A stretch of DNA of 64,000 nt from Pseudomonas phenolilytica (GTDB lineage: Bacteria; Pseudomonadota; Gammaproteobacteria; Pseudomonadales; Pseudomonadaceae), in assembly GCF_021432765.1 (NCBI RefSeq), contig NZ_CP058908.1, positions 2,186,001-2,250,000 of the forward strand, written 5' to 3'. Below the pieces are notes generated by a model. It was given only the letters and a program-made list of their open reading frames with translations, was not told where the DNA came from and made no database searches. Positions 1-7,506 of the stretch are shown piece by piece. The position numbers and the translations under genes are program-made. The first letter of the stretch is position 1, and each line of letters starts with the position of its first letter.

Positions 1-2062
1 GGCCAAGAGCTACGCCGCCGTGCACCAGGCGATCCTCGCCGGCCTACTCAGCCAGATCGGTCACAAGACCGAGGACGGCGATTATCTCGGCGCGCGCCAG
101 CGGCGCTTCTGGATACATCCGGGAAGCAGCATCGGCCGCAAGAAGCCGCAGTGGGTAATGGCCGCCGAGCTGGTGGAAACCACCAAGCTGTTCGCGCGCA
201 TGGTGGCGAAGATCGAACCGGACTGGATCGAGCCGCTGGCCGGGCACCTGATCAAGAAAAACCACTTCGAGCCGCACTGGGAGAAGAAGCGCGGCCAGGT
301 GGTGGCCTACGAGCAGGTGACGCTCTACGGGCTGATCGTGGTCGGCCGCCGCCCGGTGCACTACGGGCCCATCGACCCGCCCGCGGCGCGCGAGCTGTTC
401 ATCCGCGAAGGCCTGGTGCGCGGCGAGATCAACAGCCGTGCCCGCGCGCTGGCGGCCAACCGCGAACTGCTCGAGCGCATGGACGAGCTGGAGGCCAAGG
501 CGCGGCGTCGCGACATCCTCGCCGACGAGGAAACCCTGTTCGGCTACTACGATGCGCGCCTGCCAGCGGACATCTACCAGACCGCCAGCTTCGAGAACTG
601 GTATAAGCGCGAGAGCCAGAAGAACCCGCAGCTGCTGGTCATGCGCGAGGAGGACGTGCTCGCCCGCGAAGCCAGCGAGGTCACCGCCGCGCAGTACCCG
701 GACCACCTGCGCATCGGCGAGCTGCAGTTGCCGCTGGAATACCACTTCGAACCCAACCACCCGCGCGACGGCGTAACCCTGCGCGTGCCGGCGCCGCTGT
801 TGCCGCAACTGCGGCGCGAACGGCTCGACTGGCTGGTGCCCGGGTTGATCGAGGCCAAGGCGGTCGCGCTGGTGCGCGGCCTGCCCAAGGCGATCCGCAA
901 GAACTTCGTGCCGGTGCCGGACTTCGTCGGCGCGGCGCTTTCCAAGATCGCTTTCGGCGAAGGCTCGCTGCCCGAGGCGCTGGGGCGCGAACTGACGCGC
1001 ATGACCGGCGCCCGCGTGCCGGACGAGGCCTGGGCCGAGGCCGCCGCCGGGCTGGAAAACCACCTGAAGATGAACATCGAGGTGGTCGATGCCCGCGGCA
1101 AGTTCCTCGGCGAAGGCCGCGACCTGGCCGAGCTGACGGCGCGCTTCGCCGAGGCCAGCCAGGCCGCCCTGGCGCCGCCGCAGCAGAAGGCCGAACAGAA
1201 GCCGGTCGAGGCCAAGGGTTTTGCCCAGGTCGCGGAAAAGGCCCAGGCGAAGATGGCGGGCTTGTCGATGACCGTCTACCCGGCGCTGGTGGAAGAGGCT
1301 GGGGTGGTCAAGGAGGCGCGCTTCCCGACCCAGGCCGAGGCGGAATGGCAGCACCGCCGCGCCCTGCAGCGCCTGTTGCTGCAACAGCTGGCGGAACCGG
1401 CCAAGTACCTGCGCAACAAGTTGCCGGGCCTTACTGAGCTCGGCCTGCTCTACCGTGACATGGGCAAGGTCGATGCACTGGTCGAGGACATCCTGCTGGC
1501 CAGCCTGGACAGCTGCATTCTCGATGGCGAGGTCGCGCTGCCGCGTGACGGCGCCGCACTGGCGTCGCTGGCCGAGCGCAAGCGCGGCGACTGGACCGCG
1601 CATGCCGAACGGCTGGCGCGCCTGACGCTGGAAATCCTCAAGCACTGGCACGGCCTGCAGAAGCGCTTCAAGGGCAAGATCGATCTGGCCCAGGCGGTGG
1701 CGCTCAACGACATCAAGGCGCAGCTGGGCAACCTGGTCTATCCGGGCTTCGTCCGCGAAACGCCGGCCGAGTGGCTGAAGGAATACCCGCGCTATCTCAA
1801 GGCCATCGAGCAACGCTTCGAGAAGATCGGCGCGCAGCTGCAGCGTGATCGCGTCTGGTCCGGCGAGCTGGGCGGCTACTGGGAGCAGTACCAGGCGCGG
1901 CTGCACAAGCACCAGCAGGAGGGCAAGCGCGACCCGCAGCTGAGCCAGTACCGCTGGATGCTGGAGGAGTACCGCGTCTCGCTGTGGGCCCAGCAGTTGG
2001 GAACCCGGATGCCGGTATCGGACAAGCGCCTAAACAAGCAGTGGAGCCAGGTCGAGCCCTGA
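1..2062 (+). CDS. hrpA: ATP-dependent RNA helicase HrpA, C-terminal part (5' truncated by window)
   Basis: The open frame enters from the left edge and ends at TGA 2060-2062, giving about 686 codons, roughly the second half of a ~1300-residue HrpA. The N-terminal DEAH helicase core lies outside the window. The visible part holds the OB-fold region (LYGLIVVGRRPVHYG near residues 100-120) and the long DUF3418-type C-terminal region rich in charged helices, which is characteristic of HrpA and absent from short DEAH helicases such as HrpB. HrpA is a DEAH-box RNA helicase linked to mRNA processing and stalled-ribosome rescue. The GTG at 20 is only an internal codon; the true start is upstream. Confidence 0.93.
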   Translation, partial: AKSYAAVHQAILAGLLSQIGHKTEDGDYLGARQRRFWIHPGSSIGRKKPQWVMAAELVETTKLFARMVAKIEPDWIEPLAGHLIKKNHFEPHWEKKRGQVVAYEQVTLYGLIVVGRRPVHYGPIDPPAARELFIREGLVRGEINSRARALAANRELLERMDELEAKARRRDILADEETLFGYYDARLPADIYQTASFENWYKRESQKNPQLLVMREEDVLAREASEVTAAQYPDHLRIGELQLPLEYHFEPNHPRDGVTLRVPAPLLPQLRRERLDWLVPGLIEAKAVALVRGLPKAIRKNFVPVPDFVGAALSKIAFGEGSLPEALGRELTRMTGARVPDEAWAEAAAGLENHLKMNIEVVDARGKFLGEGRDLAELTARFAEASQAALAPPQQKAEQKPVEAKGFAQVAEKAQAKMAGLSMTVYPALVEEAGVVKEARFPTQAEAEWQHRRALQRLLLQQLAEPAKYLRNKLPGLTELGLLYRDMGKVDALVEDILLASLDSCILDGEVALPRDGAALASLAERKRGDWTAHAERLARLTLEILKHWHGLQKRFKGKIDLAQAVALNDIKAQLGNLVYPGFVRETPAEWLKEYPRYLKAIEQRFEKIGAQLQRDRVWSGELGGYWEQYQARLHKHQQEGKRDPQLSQYRWMLEEYRVSLWAQQLGTRMPVSDKRLNKQWSQVEP

Positions 2063-2101
2063 TCGCCGGGGCGACCGTTCCACGCAGATGCCGGGAGGCT
2101 C

Positions 2102-3004
2102 ATGCACACTCACAACAGCCTGCCCGGCGTGCTCAGTTCGCTCGGTGCATCGGCACTGTTCGCCACGCTCTACTACTACACCACGTTGCTGCAGCCGCTG
2201 GATGGCCAGCAGGTGTATGGCTGGCGCATCCTGCTGACCGCGCCGTGTCTGGCGTTGCTGCTGCTCGGTTTCGGGCGCCTGAGCGAGGTGCGTGCGATTC
2301 TGGCGCGGCTGCCCGCCGAGCCGCGGCTGTGGCTGGGCTTGCCGCTGTCCTCGGCGCTGGTCGGCGTGCAGCTGTGGCTGTTCATGTGGGCGCCGATCAA
2401 CGGCCACGGGCTGGATGTTTCACTCGGCTATTTCCTGCTGCCGCTGGCCCTGGTGCTCACCGGGCGACTGCTGTTCGGCGAGGCGATCAGTCGGCTGCAA
2501 CGGTTGGCCTGCCTGCTGGCGGCCGTTGGCGTCGGCAACGAACTGCTGCGGGCGTCGTCGTTGTCCTGGCCGGTGCTAGTGGTCGCGCTCGGCTATCCCG
2601 GCTACTTCGCCCTGCGCCGCTGGATCGGTACCGCCAACCTCGGCGGTCTGTGGCTGGACCTCGTCATCAGCCTGCCGGTCGCCGCCGCGTTCGCCCTGGC
2701 CGATGGCGAGACGCTGCGCCAGGTGGCCGCGAGCCCGCGCCTGCTGGTACTGATCTTCGGTCTAGGTGCGCTCAGCGCGGTGGCGCTGGCGCTGATGATC
2801 ATCGCCGGCAAGCGCCTGAATCTTGCCCTGTTCGGCCTGCTCAGCTACGTCGAGCCGGTGTTGCTGGTGGTGGTGTCGCTGTTGCTCGGCGAAAGCATCG
2901 CGCCGCAGCAATGGCTGACTTACGGCGCGATCTGGCTGGCCATCGCGGTGTTGGTGCTGGAAGGGCTGCGGGCGCTGCGCAAGATGGGCAAGCGCGCCGC
3001 CTGA
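2102..3004 (+). CDS. EamA/RarD-family drug/metabolite transporter
   Basis: 300-residue inner-membrane protein with about ten hydrophobic segments along its whole length, arranged as two EamA repeats. The start (LYYYTTLLQPLDGQQVYGWR) resembles RarD, a member of the DMT superfamily whose substrate is unclear. The ATG at 2102 has a GGGAGG Shine-Dalgarno 6-12 bases upstream. It follows hrpA by 39 bp and may be co-transcribed with it. It converges on the nitroreductase gene with only 16 bp between stops. Substrate cannot be read from sequence. Confidence 0.85.
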   Translation: MHTHNSLPGVLSSLGASALFATLYYYTTLLQPLDGQQVYGWRILLTAPCLALLLLGFGRLSEVRAILARLPAEPRLWLGLPLSSALVGVQLWLFMWAPINGHGLDVSLGYFLLPLALVLTGRLLFGEAISRLQRLACLLAAVGVGNELLRASSLSWPVLVVALGYPGYFALRRWIGTANLGGLWLDLVISLPVAAAFALADGETLRQVAASPRLLVLIFGLGALSAVALALMIIAGKRLNLALFGLLSYVEPVLLVVVSLLLGESIAPQQWLTYGAIWLAIAVLVLEGLRALRKMGKRAA

Positions 3005-3020
3005 TCCCGACGCTGCGCGC

Positions 3021-3605
3021 TCAGGCCATCGGTCCCTCGAACACCCAGCCCGCCTGCGGGTTGCGGTCGCTGGCCTGCTCGCGGGCCTGCAGCGCCTCGG
3101 GCAGGGCGCTGGCGTCGCCGCGCTGGCCGATGGCGACGAAGGCGTGGATCGCCACATTCGCCGGTAGCCGGAGATAGCGTCGCGCGCGTTCGGCATCGAA
3201 CCCGCCCATCGCGTGGGTGGCCAGCCCCATGTCGTAGGCCTGCATGGCGAGGCTCATCCAGGCCGCGCCGGTATCGAAGGCATGGCTGGGGAAGGGCTGT
3301 TCCGCGCCGTCGGCAGCCGTGCGGGTGCTTTGCGACAGCACCGCCACCAGTGCGCCGGCATGCCGCGCCCAGGCCTGATTGGCCGGCACCAGCAGGGCGA
3401 CGAAATCCTCGAAGTGCGGCGTGCCGGCGAGCGCGTAGCAGAAACGCCACGGCTGGAAGTTGTAGGCCGAGGGCGCCCAGCGGGCCGCCTCGAACAGCGA
3501 GCGCATCCGCGCTTCGCTCAGTGGCTGGCCGTCGAAGGCGCGCGGCGACCAGCGCGCGGTGAAGGACGAGGCGATGGGGTGCTGGGCCTGGCGTGCGTTG
3601 CTCAT
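3021..3605 (-). CDS. Nitroreductase family protein
   Basis: 194 residues from ATG (complement of 3603-3605); the frame stays open further upstream but through another gene's antisense. The N-terminal RWSPRAFDGQPLSEARMRSL followed by RWAPSAYNFQPW is the classic FMN-binding signature of the NfsB/NADH-oxidase-like nitroreductase fold, and GLATHAMGGFD plus the C-terminal IGQRGDAS fit the same family. It probably reduces nitro or quinone substrates with NAD(P)H; the physiological substrate is unknown. It is divergent from the GFA-family gene across a 147 bp gap. Confidence 0.88.
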   Translation of the reverse strand: MSNARQAQHPIASSFTARWSPRAFDGQPLSEARMRSLFEAARWAPSAYNFQPWRFCYALAGTPHFEDFVALLVPANQAWARHAGALVAVLSQSTRTAADGAEQPFPSHAFDTGAAWMSLAMQAYDMGLATHAMGGFDAERARRYLRLPANVAIHAFVAIGQRGDASALPEALQAREQASDRNPQAGWVFEGPMA

Positions 3606-3752
3606 GGATGCTCCTGGCGAAGGGTGGAGAACCGATTTAACCGGCGAAACCCGTCCGGTGCCAGCACCACGGCTCGATGGTCGGCTCGGCGCGCAATCCG
3701 CCCGGCGAGTGCTAGCGTTCATGGCTGACCTACTCGATTGCAGGAGCGCGGC

Positions 3753-4142
3753 ATGGATCGATTCACCGGCGGCTGCCTGTGCGGCAGCGTGCGCATCGTG
3801 GCCTCCGGGCGGCCCTATCGGGTCGGCCTGTGCCATTGTCTCGATTGCCGCAAGCACCACGGCGCGCTGTTCTACGCCGCGGCGATCTTTCCGCAGGCGG
3901 CGGTGAGCATCACGGGCGAGACGCATGAGTACGCCGGGCGGCACTTCTGCCCGCGTTGCGGCTCGTCGGTGTTCGCCCACAGCGCGGACGAGATCGAAGT
4001 AAGCCTTGGCGCACTGGATGCGCCCGACCAGCTGACGCCCACCTACGAAAGCTGGACGCTGCGCCGCGAAGCCTGGCTGCCGACGTTCCCGCTCGCGCAT
4101 CGCTACACACGTGATCGCGACGGGAACGGGCGAGAGGAATAG
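3753..4142 (+). CDS. GFA (CENP-V/glutathione-dependent formaldehyde-activating-like) family protein
   Basis: 129 residues with the zinc-binding cysteine pattern of the GFA fold: Cys8 and Cys10 (GGCLCGSVR), Cys27/29/32 (CHCLDCRKHHG) and a later FCPRCGSS pair near residue 77. Family members are small metal-binding proteins, mostly of unknown function despite the formaldehyde-related name. The start at ATG 3753 is preferred over an upstream TTG at 3738 because AGGAG sits at 3742-3746 with ideal spacing. Confidence 0.86.
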   Translation: MDRFTGGCLCGSVRIVASGRPYRVGLCHCLDCRKHHGALFYAAAIFPQAAVSITGETHEYAGRHFCPRCGSSVFAHSADEIEVSLGALDAPDQLTPTYESWTLRREAWLPTFPLAHRYTRDRDGNGREE

Positions 4143-4159
4143 CGCGGTGGTCGTGTCGG

Positions 4160-4639
4160 TCAACCGGCCAGCGCGGCCTCGATGGCTGCGATGTCGATCT
4201 TCCGCATCGTCATCATCGCCTCGAATGCGCGCCGCGCCGCCGCGCCATCCGGATGGGCGATGGCGGCCGTCAGCGCGCGCGGTGTGATCTGCCACGACAG
4301 TCCCCAGCGGTCCTTGCACCAGCCGCACTCGCTTTCCTGACCGCCATTGCCGACGATGGCGTTCCACAGGCGATCCGTTTCGGCCTGGTCGTCGGTGGCC
4401 ACCTGGAACGAGAACGCCTCGCTGTGCGGGAACGCCGGCCCGCCGTTCAGGCCCAGGCAGGGAATGCCCATCACCGTGAACTCGACTGTCAGCACATCGC
4501 CCTGTTTGCCCGCCGGATAGTCCGCCGGCGCGCGATAGACGGTGCCGACAGCGCTGTCGGGAAACGTCCTGGCATAGAAGGTCGCCGCCTCCAGCGCGGC
4601 GCCGTCGTACCACAGGCAGATCCGGTTCTTGCTGCTCAT
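4160..4639 (-). CDS. VOC-superfamily (PhnB-like) protein
   Basis: 159 residues starting MSSKNRICLWYDGAALEAA. The frame extends upstream, but this ATG (complement 4637-4639) matches the family start. The sequence has the beta-alpha-beta-beta-beta pattern of vicinal-oxygen-chelate proteins of the 3-demethylubiquinone methyltransferase-like (misnamed) PhnB group, with FYARTFPDSAVG, CLGLNGG and CGWCKDRWGLSWQI. The PAFPHSEAFSFQV segment is also typical. Exact role unknown. A second PhnB-like gene lies 1.2 kb away at 5836-6258. Confidence 0.82.
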   Translation of the reverse strand: MSSKNRICLWYDGAALEAATFYARTFPDSAVGTVYRAPADYPAGKQGDVLTVEFTVMGIPCLGLNGGPAFPHSEAFSFQVATDDQAETDRLWNAIVGNGGQESECGWCKDRWGLSWQITPRALTAAIAHPDGAAARRAFEAMMTMRKIDIAAIEAALAG

Positions 4640-4753
4640 GCGGGTTCTCCGGGAAGGCGTTATCGATGCCTCGCCACAGCCTAGACCGACATCGAGCGCA
4701 GAGTGCGACGGCGAGCATGAACCCGATGAACGAGCCACCGGATTCGGTACCGG

Positions 4754-5719
4754 TCAGGTCGGCTCCACCTCGTGCAGGACGCCGTCCTTGCCCAGGCGCA
4801 GCCGCAGGAAGTCCCGCGCCAGAAACAGCTGGCCGTGATACGCCGTGGCCGCTTCCTGGCGGATCTCCTCGATGGAATGTCCGCGCTGCGAGCCGGGCTG
4901 GTAGCGCGCGCTGAAGTGCGTCAGCACCAGGTTCGGCACCTCGGCCTGCTGCGCGAAGGCCGCTACCTGAGCGGCGCTGCTGTGGCCGAAGGTATTGCCG
5001 CTGGTTTCGACCAGCGTCTGGCTATACGTCGCTTCGTGCACCAGCACCTGAGCGCCGCGGCAGGCCTCGGCAAGCAGCGGCGGACGGTCGTTGTCGCCGC
5101 CAATGACGACGCGCCGCGGCGCGCGGGTGAAGCTCAGGTAGTCCTCACTGCGCAGCGTTCGACCTTCATGTTCGAGGTCGAAGCCGCGTGCCAGCTGCCC
5201 CCAGAGCGGGCCGCGCGGAACGCCGTCGCGCTCCAGCCGCTCGATGTTCAAGCGCGGGTCCGGGCGCGCCTCGGTGAAGCTGTAGCCGTAGCAGGGCACG
5301 CGATGGGACAGCGCGGTTGCCGCGACGCGCATGTTCAGGCTGCGCCACTCGCCGAGGCTTTCGACGGCATGGAAGGCCAGCTCATAGCCCAGCCAGGCGT
5401 GGCTCATGCGCAGCGTCGCCTGCAGCCAGTCGGCGATACCCGCCGGGGCGATGATCTCCAGCGGATGCCGGCGGCCCATCATGCCGGCGCTGGCGAGCAG
5501 GCCGGGCAGGCCGTAGCAATGGTCGCCATGGACATGGGTGATGAAGATCGCGCGCAGGTCGTGCAGCGACAGCGGCATGCGCAGCAGGCGGTGCTGCGTG
5601 CCTTCGCCGCAGTCGATCAGGTACCAGGCCTTGCCGGCGTCCTCCTGCAGGGCCAGGCCGGTGACGTTGCGCGCCCGGGTGGGCGTGCCGGAGGAGGTGC
5701 CGAGAAAGACCAGATCCAC
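4754..5719 (-). CDS. rnz: Ribonuclease Z
   Basis: 321 residues, within the normal size of short-form tRNase Z. It starts MDLVFLGTSSGTPT and carries the metallo-beta-lactamase zinc motif HVHGDHCYGLPG (about residues 63-74). A downstream HEATY and a final LTHFSARY motif are also typical of RNase Z. The enzyme cleaves 3' trailers from tRNA precursors; in organisms whose tRNA genes encode CCA it may have other RNA substrates. It acts in the cytoplasm. It is transcribed alone or with the downstream VOC gene. Confidence 0.94.
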   Translation of the reverse strand: MDLVFLGTSSGTPTRARNVTGLALQEDAGKAWYLIDCGEGTQHRLLRMPLSLHDLRAIFITHVHGDHCYGLPGLLASAGMMGRRHPLEIIAPAGIADWLQATLRMSHAWLGYELAFHAVESLGEWRSLNMRVAATALSHRVPCYGYSFTEARPDPRLNIERLERDGVPRGPLWGQLARGFDLEHEGRTLRSEDYLSFTRAPRRVVIGGDNDRPPLLAEACRGAQVLVHEATYSQTLVETSGNTFGHSSAAQVAAFAQQAEVPNLVLTHFSARYQPGSQRGHSIEEIRQEAATAYHGQLFLARDFLRLRLGKDGVLHEVEPT

Positions 5720-5835
5720 AGCGCGTGCGCTCCTCGATTCACGGGGCGGCCGGAGGCCGGCGACGGACAGGGGTCATCGCGACGCGCAGTCTATGCGCCT
5801 GCGCCGGTGACGCAAGTCTCACCGGCATGTCGGCC

Positions 5836-6258
5836 TCAGGGGTGTTCGCAGTTGACCATCCAGGACACGCCGAAGCGATCGGTGAACATGCCGAAGCGTT
5901 CGGCCCAGAAGGTCTTTTCCATCGGCATGACGACCTGGCCGCCGGCAGACAGCCCAGCGAACAGGCGCTCGCCCTCGGCCACGCTGTCGGGATGCAGGCT
6001 GATCGAGCAGCCCTTGATGCCCTCGTACGTGCCGCTGCCGCAGTCCATGCCGGGCATGGTGTCGGACGCCATCAGCCGGTAGTCATCGAGCGTCAGACAG
6101 ACGTGCATGATCCGTTCGCGATGCTCGGCGGGAAAGTGCTCGGCTTCGGGTGCCTGGGCGAAGGTCATCATCTCCAGCGTGCCGCCCAGCACCTGCTGGT
6201 AGAAAGTGAAGGCTTCGCGGGCCTGACCGTCGAAGGTGAGGTAGGTGGAAAGTTTCAT
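5836..6258 (-). CDS. VOC-superfamily (PhnB-like) protein
   Basis: 140 residues starting MKLSTYLTFDGQAREAFTFY, a canonical PhnB/YjdN-type glyoxalase-fold protein with LGGTLEMMTFAQAPEA and the C-terminal FGMFTDRFGVSWMVNCE signature. It is related to but distinct from the protein at 4160-4639. It has a good Shine-Dalgarno (AGGAGCGTG on the minus strand) just before the ATG. Function unknown. Confidence 0.84.
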   Translation of the reverse strand: MKLSTYLTFDGQAREAFTFYQQVLGGTLEMMTFAQAPEAEHFPAEHRERIMHVCLTLDDYRLMASDTMPGMDCGSGTYEGIKGCSISLHPDSVAEGERLFAGLSAGGQVVMPMEKTFWAERFGMFTDRFGVSWMVNCEHP

Positions 6259-6428
6259 GTCACGCTCCTTGGCGCAATCGTTCGGAGGAGCCGGTTCGCG
6301 CGGGCTCGTTCGTGGGACTGGAAAAAGCCTAGACGGACCTGCGGCGATTGCCGCCGGCTCCGATCACCGGTCGAACGCTGGCCCTGCGCAGCGGCAGCCT
6401 GGCGGGGTTTTCGGCTGGAGACGACGGA

Positions 6429-6983
6429 TCACTTGAGGCGGTAGCGCGCCAGATCGTGTGGTTTGAGCATGCGTAGCTGCCCGGGGTTGAGCAGTTGTAT
6501 GTCGAGCGCCAGCAGCGGGTCGACGCCCATGTCGCGCAGGTAGTTCTGCGGCGTGCGGCGCGGCAGCTGGCCGACCGCCAGCGCCGATTCGCCGCTGGGT
6601 AGATAGGGCCGCTGCAGCGCGACGTGGCCACGCACGGTGCGCTGCCGGCCCGCGGCCAGCAGGTAGATGCAACTGCCCTGGCAGATCGCATCGGGCGGCA
6701 CCAGCGCGTCGAAGCCGGTTTCGCGCAGCAGGTAGCCCATGCGCATCGCCTCGGGCGTGCTGCCGCCGATGTTGTCGAGGATCAGCAGCTTGCGCGCGTA
6801 CTTGCCGGGGTGTGCAGCGATACCACGCAGCAGCGCCTGATAGTCGCCGGGAGCGACCTGCTCGGTGACGCGCGCGACGAGGATCTTGCCCTGGGTCTGA
6901 TGCTCCACGGGCATGACCTCCACCTGCGCCGAAACGCAGCCGGCATACAGGGCGAAGGCGTAGAGCAGGGCGGGACGGAGCAT
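6429..6983 (-). CDS. Predicted periplasmic ClpP-like (COG3904-type) protein
   Basis: 184 residues from ATG (complement 6981-6983), which places a signal peptide first (MLRPALLYAFALYAGCVSAQ). An upstream in-frame start would put charged sequence before it and is disfavoured. The mature part has LLILDNIGGSTPEAMRMGYLL and GSCIYLLAAGRQRTV, resembling the crotonase/ClpP-fold periplasmic proteins of COG3904, where a GG-S segment and a glycine-serine-cysteine segment mark the core. Proteolytic activity is not established. Function unknown; assignment by motif resemblance only. Confidence 0.65.
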   Translation of the reverse strand: MLRPALLYAFALYAGCVSAQVEVMPVEHQTQGKILVARVTEQVAPGDYQALLRGIAAHPGKYARKLLILDNIGGSTPEAMRMGYLLRETGFDALVPPDAICQGSCIYLLAAGRQRTVRGHVALQRPYLPSGESALAVGQLPRRTPQNYLRDMGVDPLLALDIQLLNPGQLRMLKPHDLARYRLK

Positions 6984-7111
6984 GTGACGGGCGTTCCTGG
7001 CGTGACGGAGGTGGCGAAGATACCGATCACGCGCGGTTTCGCCTACCGCAACACGCAGGTTGAAACCTGCCGCGGCGCTGGAGTATGGTTCGGACACTTC
7101 TGGAGATCAGC

Positions 7112-7240
7112 ATGCCGTTCAGCCTCGACCGTTCCGCCCTCGCTCATACCGCCGCCGCTCGCGTCGCGGTGCTGCGTGCCCGGCTGGTCGTCGCTGCCGG
7201 TTATTACTTTGGGTACTGGTTTAGCCACGGGCGCGCCTGA
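7112..7240 (+). CDS. Putative aromatic-rich leader peptide 1 upstream of DAHP synthase
   Basis: 42-codon ORF with a plausible Shine-Dalgarno (TGGAG 7101-7105) before ATG 7112. Near its end, codons 31-37 (7202-7222) read Tyr-Tyr-Phe-Gly-Tyr-Trp-Phe, six aromatic residues in seven. A strong intrinsic terminator begins 51 bases after its stop. This is the layout of a ribosome-mediated attenuator in which stalling at scarce aromatic aminoacyl-tRNA would control read-through into the biosynthetic gene downstream. Codons 1-30 are ordinary and Ala/Arg/Leu-rich. The regulatory role is inferred from position and composition. Confidence 0.72.
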   Translation: MPFSLDRSALAHTAAARVAVLRARLVVAAGYYFGYWFSHGRA

Positions 7241-7273
7241 TACCCCACAGGCGCCCTAGCAAGCAGGGTCGCC
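7229..7273 (+). promoter_or_regulatory. Alternative hairpins straddling the leader-1 stop codon
   Basis: Two mutually exclusive stems can be drawn. In the first, GGGC 7229-7232 pairs with GCCC 7253-7256, and GCCTG 7235-7239 with CAGGC 7248-7252, separated by a 2-nt bulge. In the second, GGCGCCCT 7250-7257 pairs with AGGGTCGCC 7265-7273 with one bulged T. A ribosome stalled on the aromatic codons would cover the left arm of the first, whereas one at the stop codon would cover the shared segment. How this couples to the terminator at 7291 is not resolved by eye. Confidence 0.45.
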
Positions 7274-7290
7274 ACCAGACAGTTTTCGAA

Positions 7291-7326
7291 CCCCCGGTCG
7301 GCCACCCGACCGGGGGTTTTGTTTTT
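7291..7326 (+). terminator. Strong intrinsic terminator (attenuator) between the two leader peptides
   Basis: Perfect 11-bp GC-rich stem: CCCCCGGTCGG (7291-7301) pairs with CCGACCGGGGG (7306-7316) around a CCAC loop. It is followed by TTTTGTTTTT (7317-7326). It lies after a leader peptide and before the DAHP synthase gene, with no complete gene ending just upstream, so it is best read as an attenuator. Confidence 0.9.
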
Positions 7327-7363
7327 CCGGCCGCCAACGGCCCAACGTCACGAGGAATGCAGC

Positions 7364-7462
7364 ATGACCACTTACTACCGCACCGATCGTTATTACCGCT
7401 ACGACTGGCGATTTAGCCGCTTCGACGCCTGCCTGACACCACTCGAACGAACACACGACTAG
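7364..7462 (+). CDS. Putative aromatic-rich leader peptide 2 upstream of DAHP synthase
   Basis: 32-codon ORF starting at ATG 7364 with a good Shine-Dalgarno (GAGGAA 7352-7357) and ending at TAG 7460-7462. Eight of its first 20 residues are aromatic (Tyr 4, 5, 10, 11, 13; Trp 15; Phe 17, 20), interleaved with Arg and Asp. It begins after the terminator, so it is translated only on read-through transcripts or from a promoter I cannot see. It ends 44 bases before the DAHP synthase ATG. It may be a second sensing peptide or a coupling ORF; a functional small protein is less likely. Confidence 0.68.
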   Translation: MTTYYRTDRYYRYDWRFSRFDACLTPLERTHD

Positions 7463-7463
7463 C

Positions 7464-7488
7464 GCCGTCGCGGCCTTGCCGCGCCGGC
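7464..7488 (+). promoter_or_regulatory. Hairpin abutting the Shine-Dalgarno of the DAHP synthase gene
   Basis: GCCG-T-CGCGGC (7464-7474) pairs with GCCGCG-C-CGGC (7478-7488) around a CTT loop, ten pairs with one mismatch. It begins two bases after the stop of leader peptide 2 and ends immediately before AGAAGGAA, the likely Shine-Dalgarno. There is no U-run, so a translational rather than terminator role is more likely. Inference from sequence only. Confidence 0.5.
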
Positions 7489-7506
7489 AGAAGGAATCGC
7501 CCGATC

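Noticed and set aside
44..1912. 622-codon open frame on the minus strand opposite hrpA
   Set aside because: Shadow of a GC-rich coding region; composition is repetitive Arg/Leu/Gln and it matches no family.
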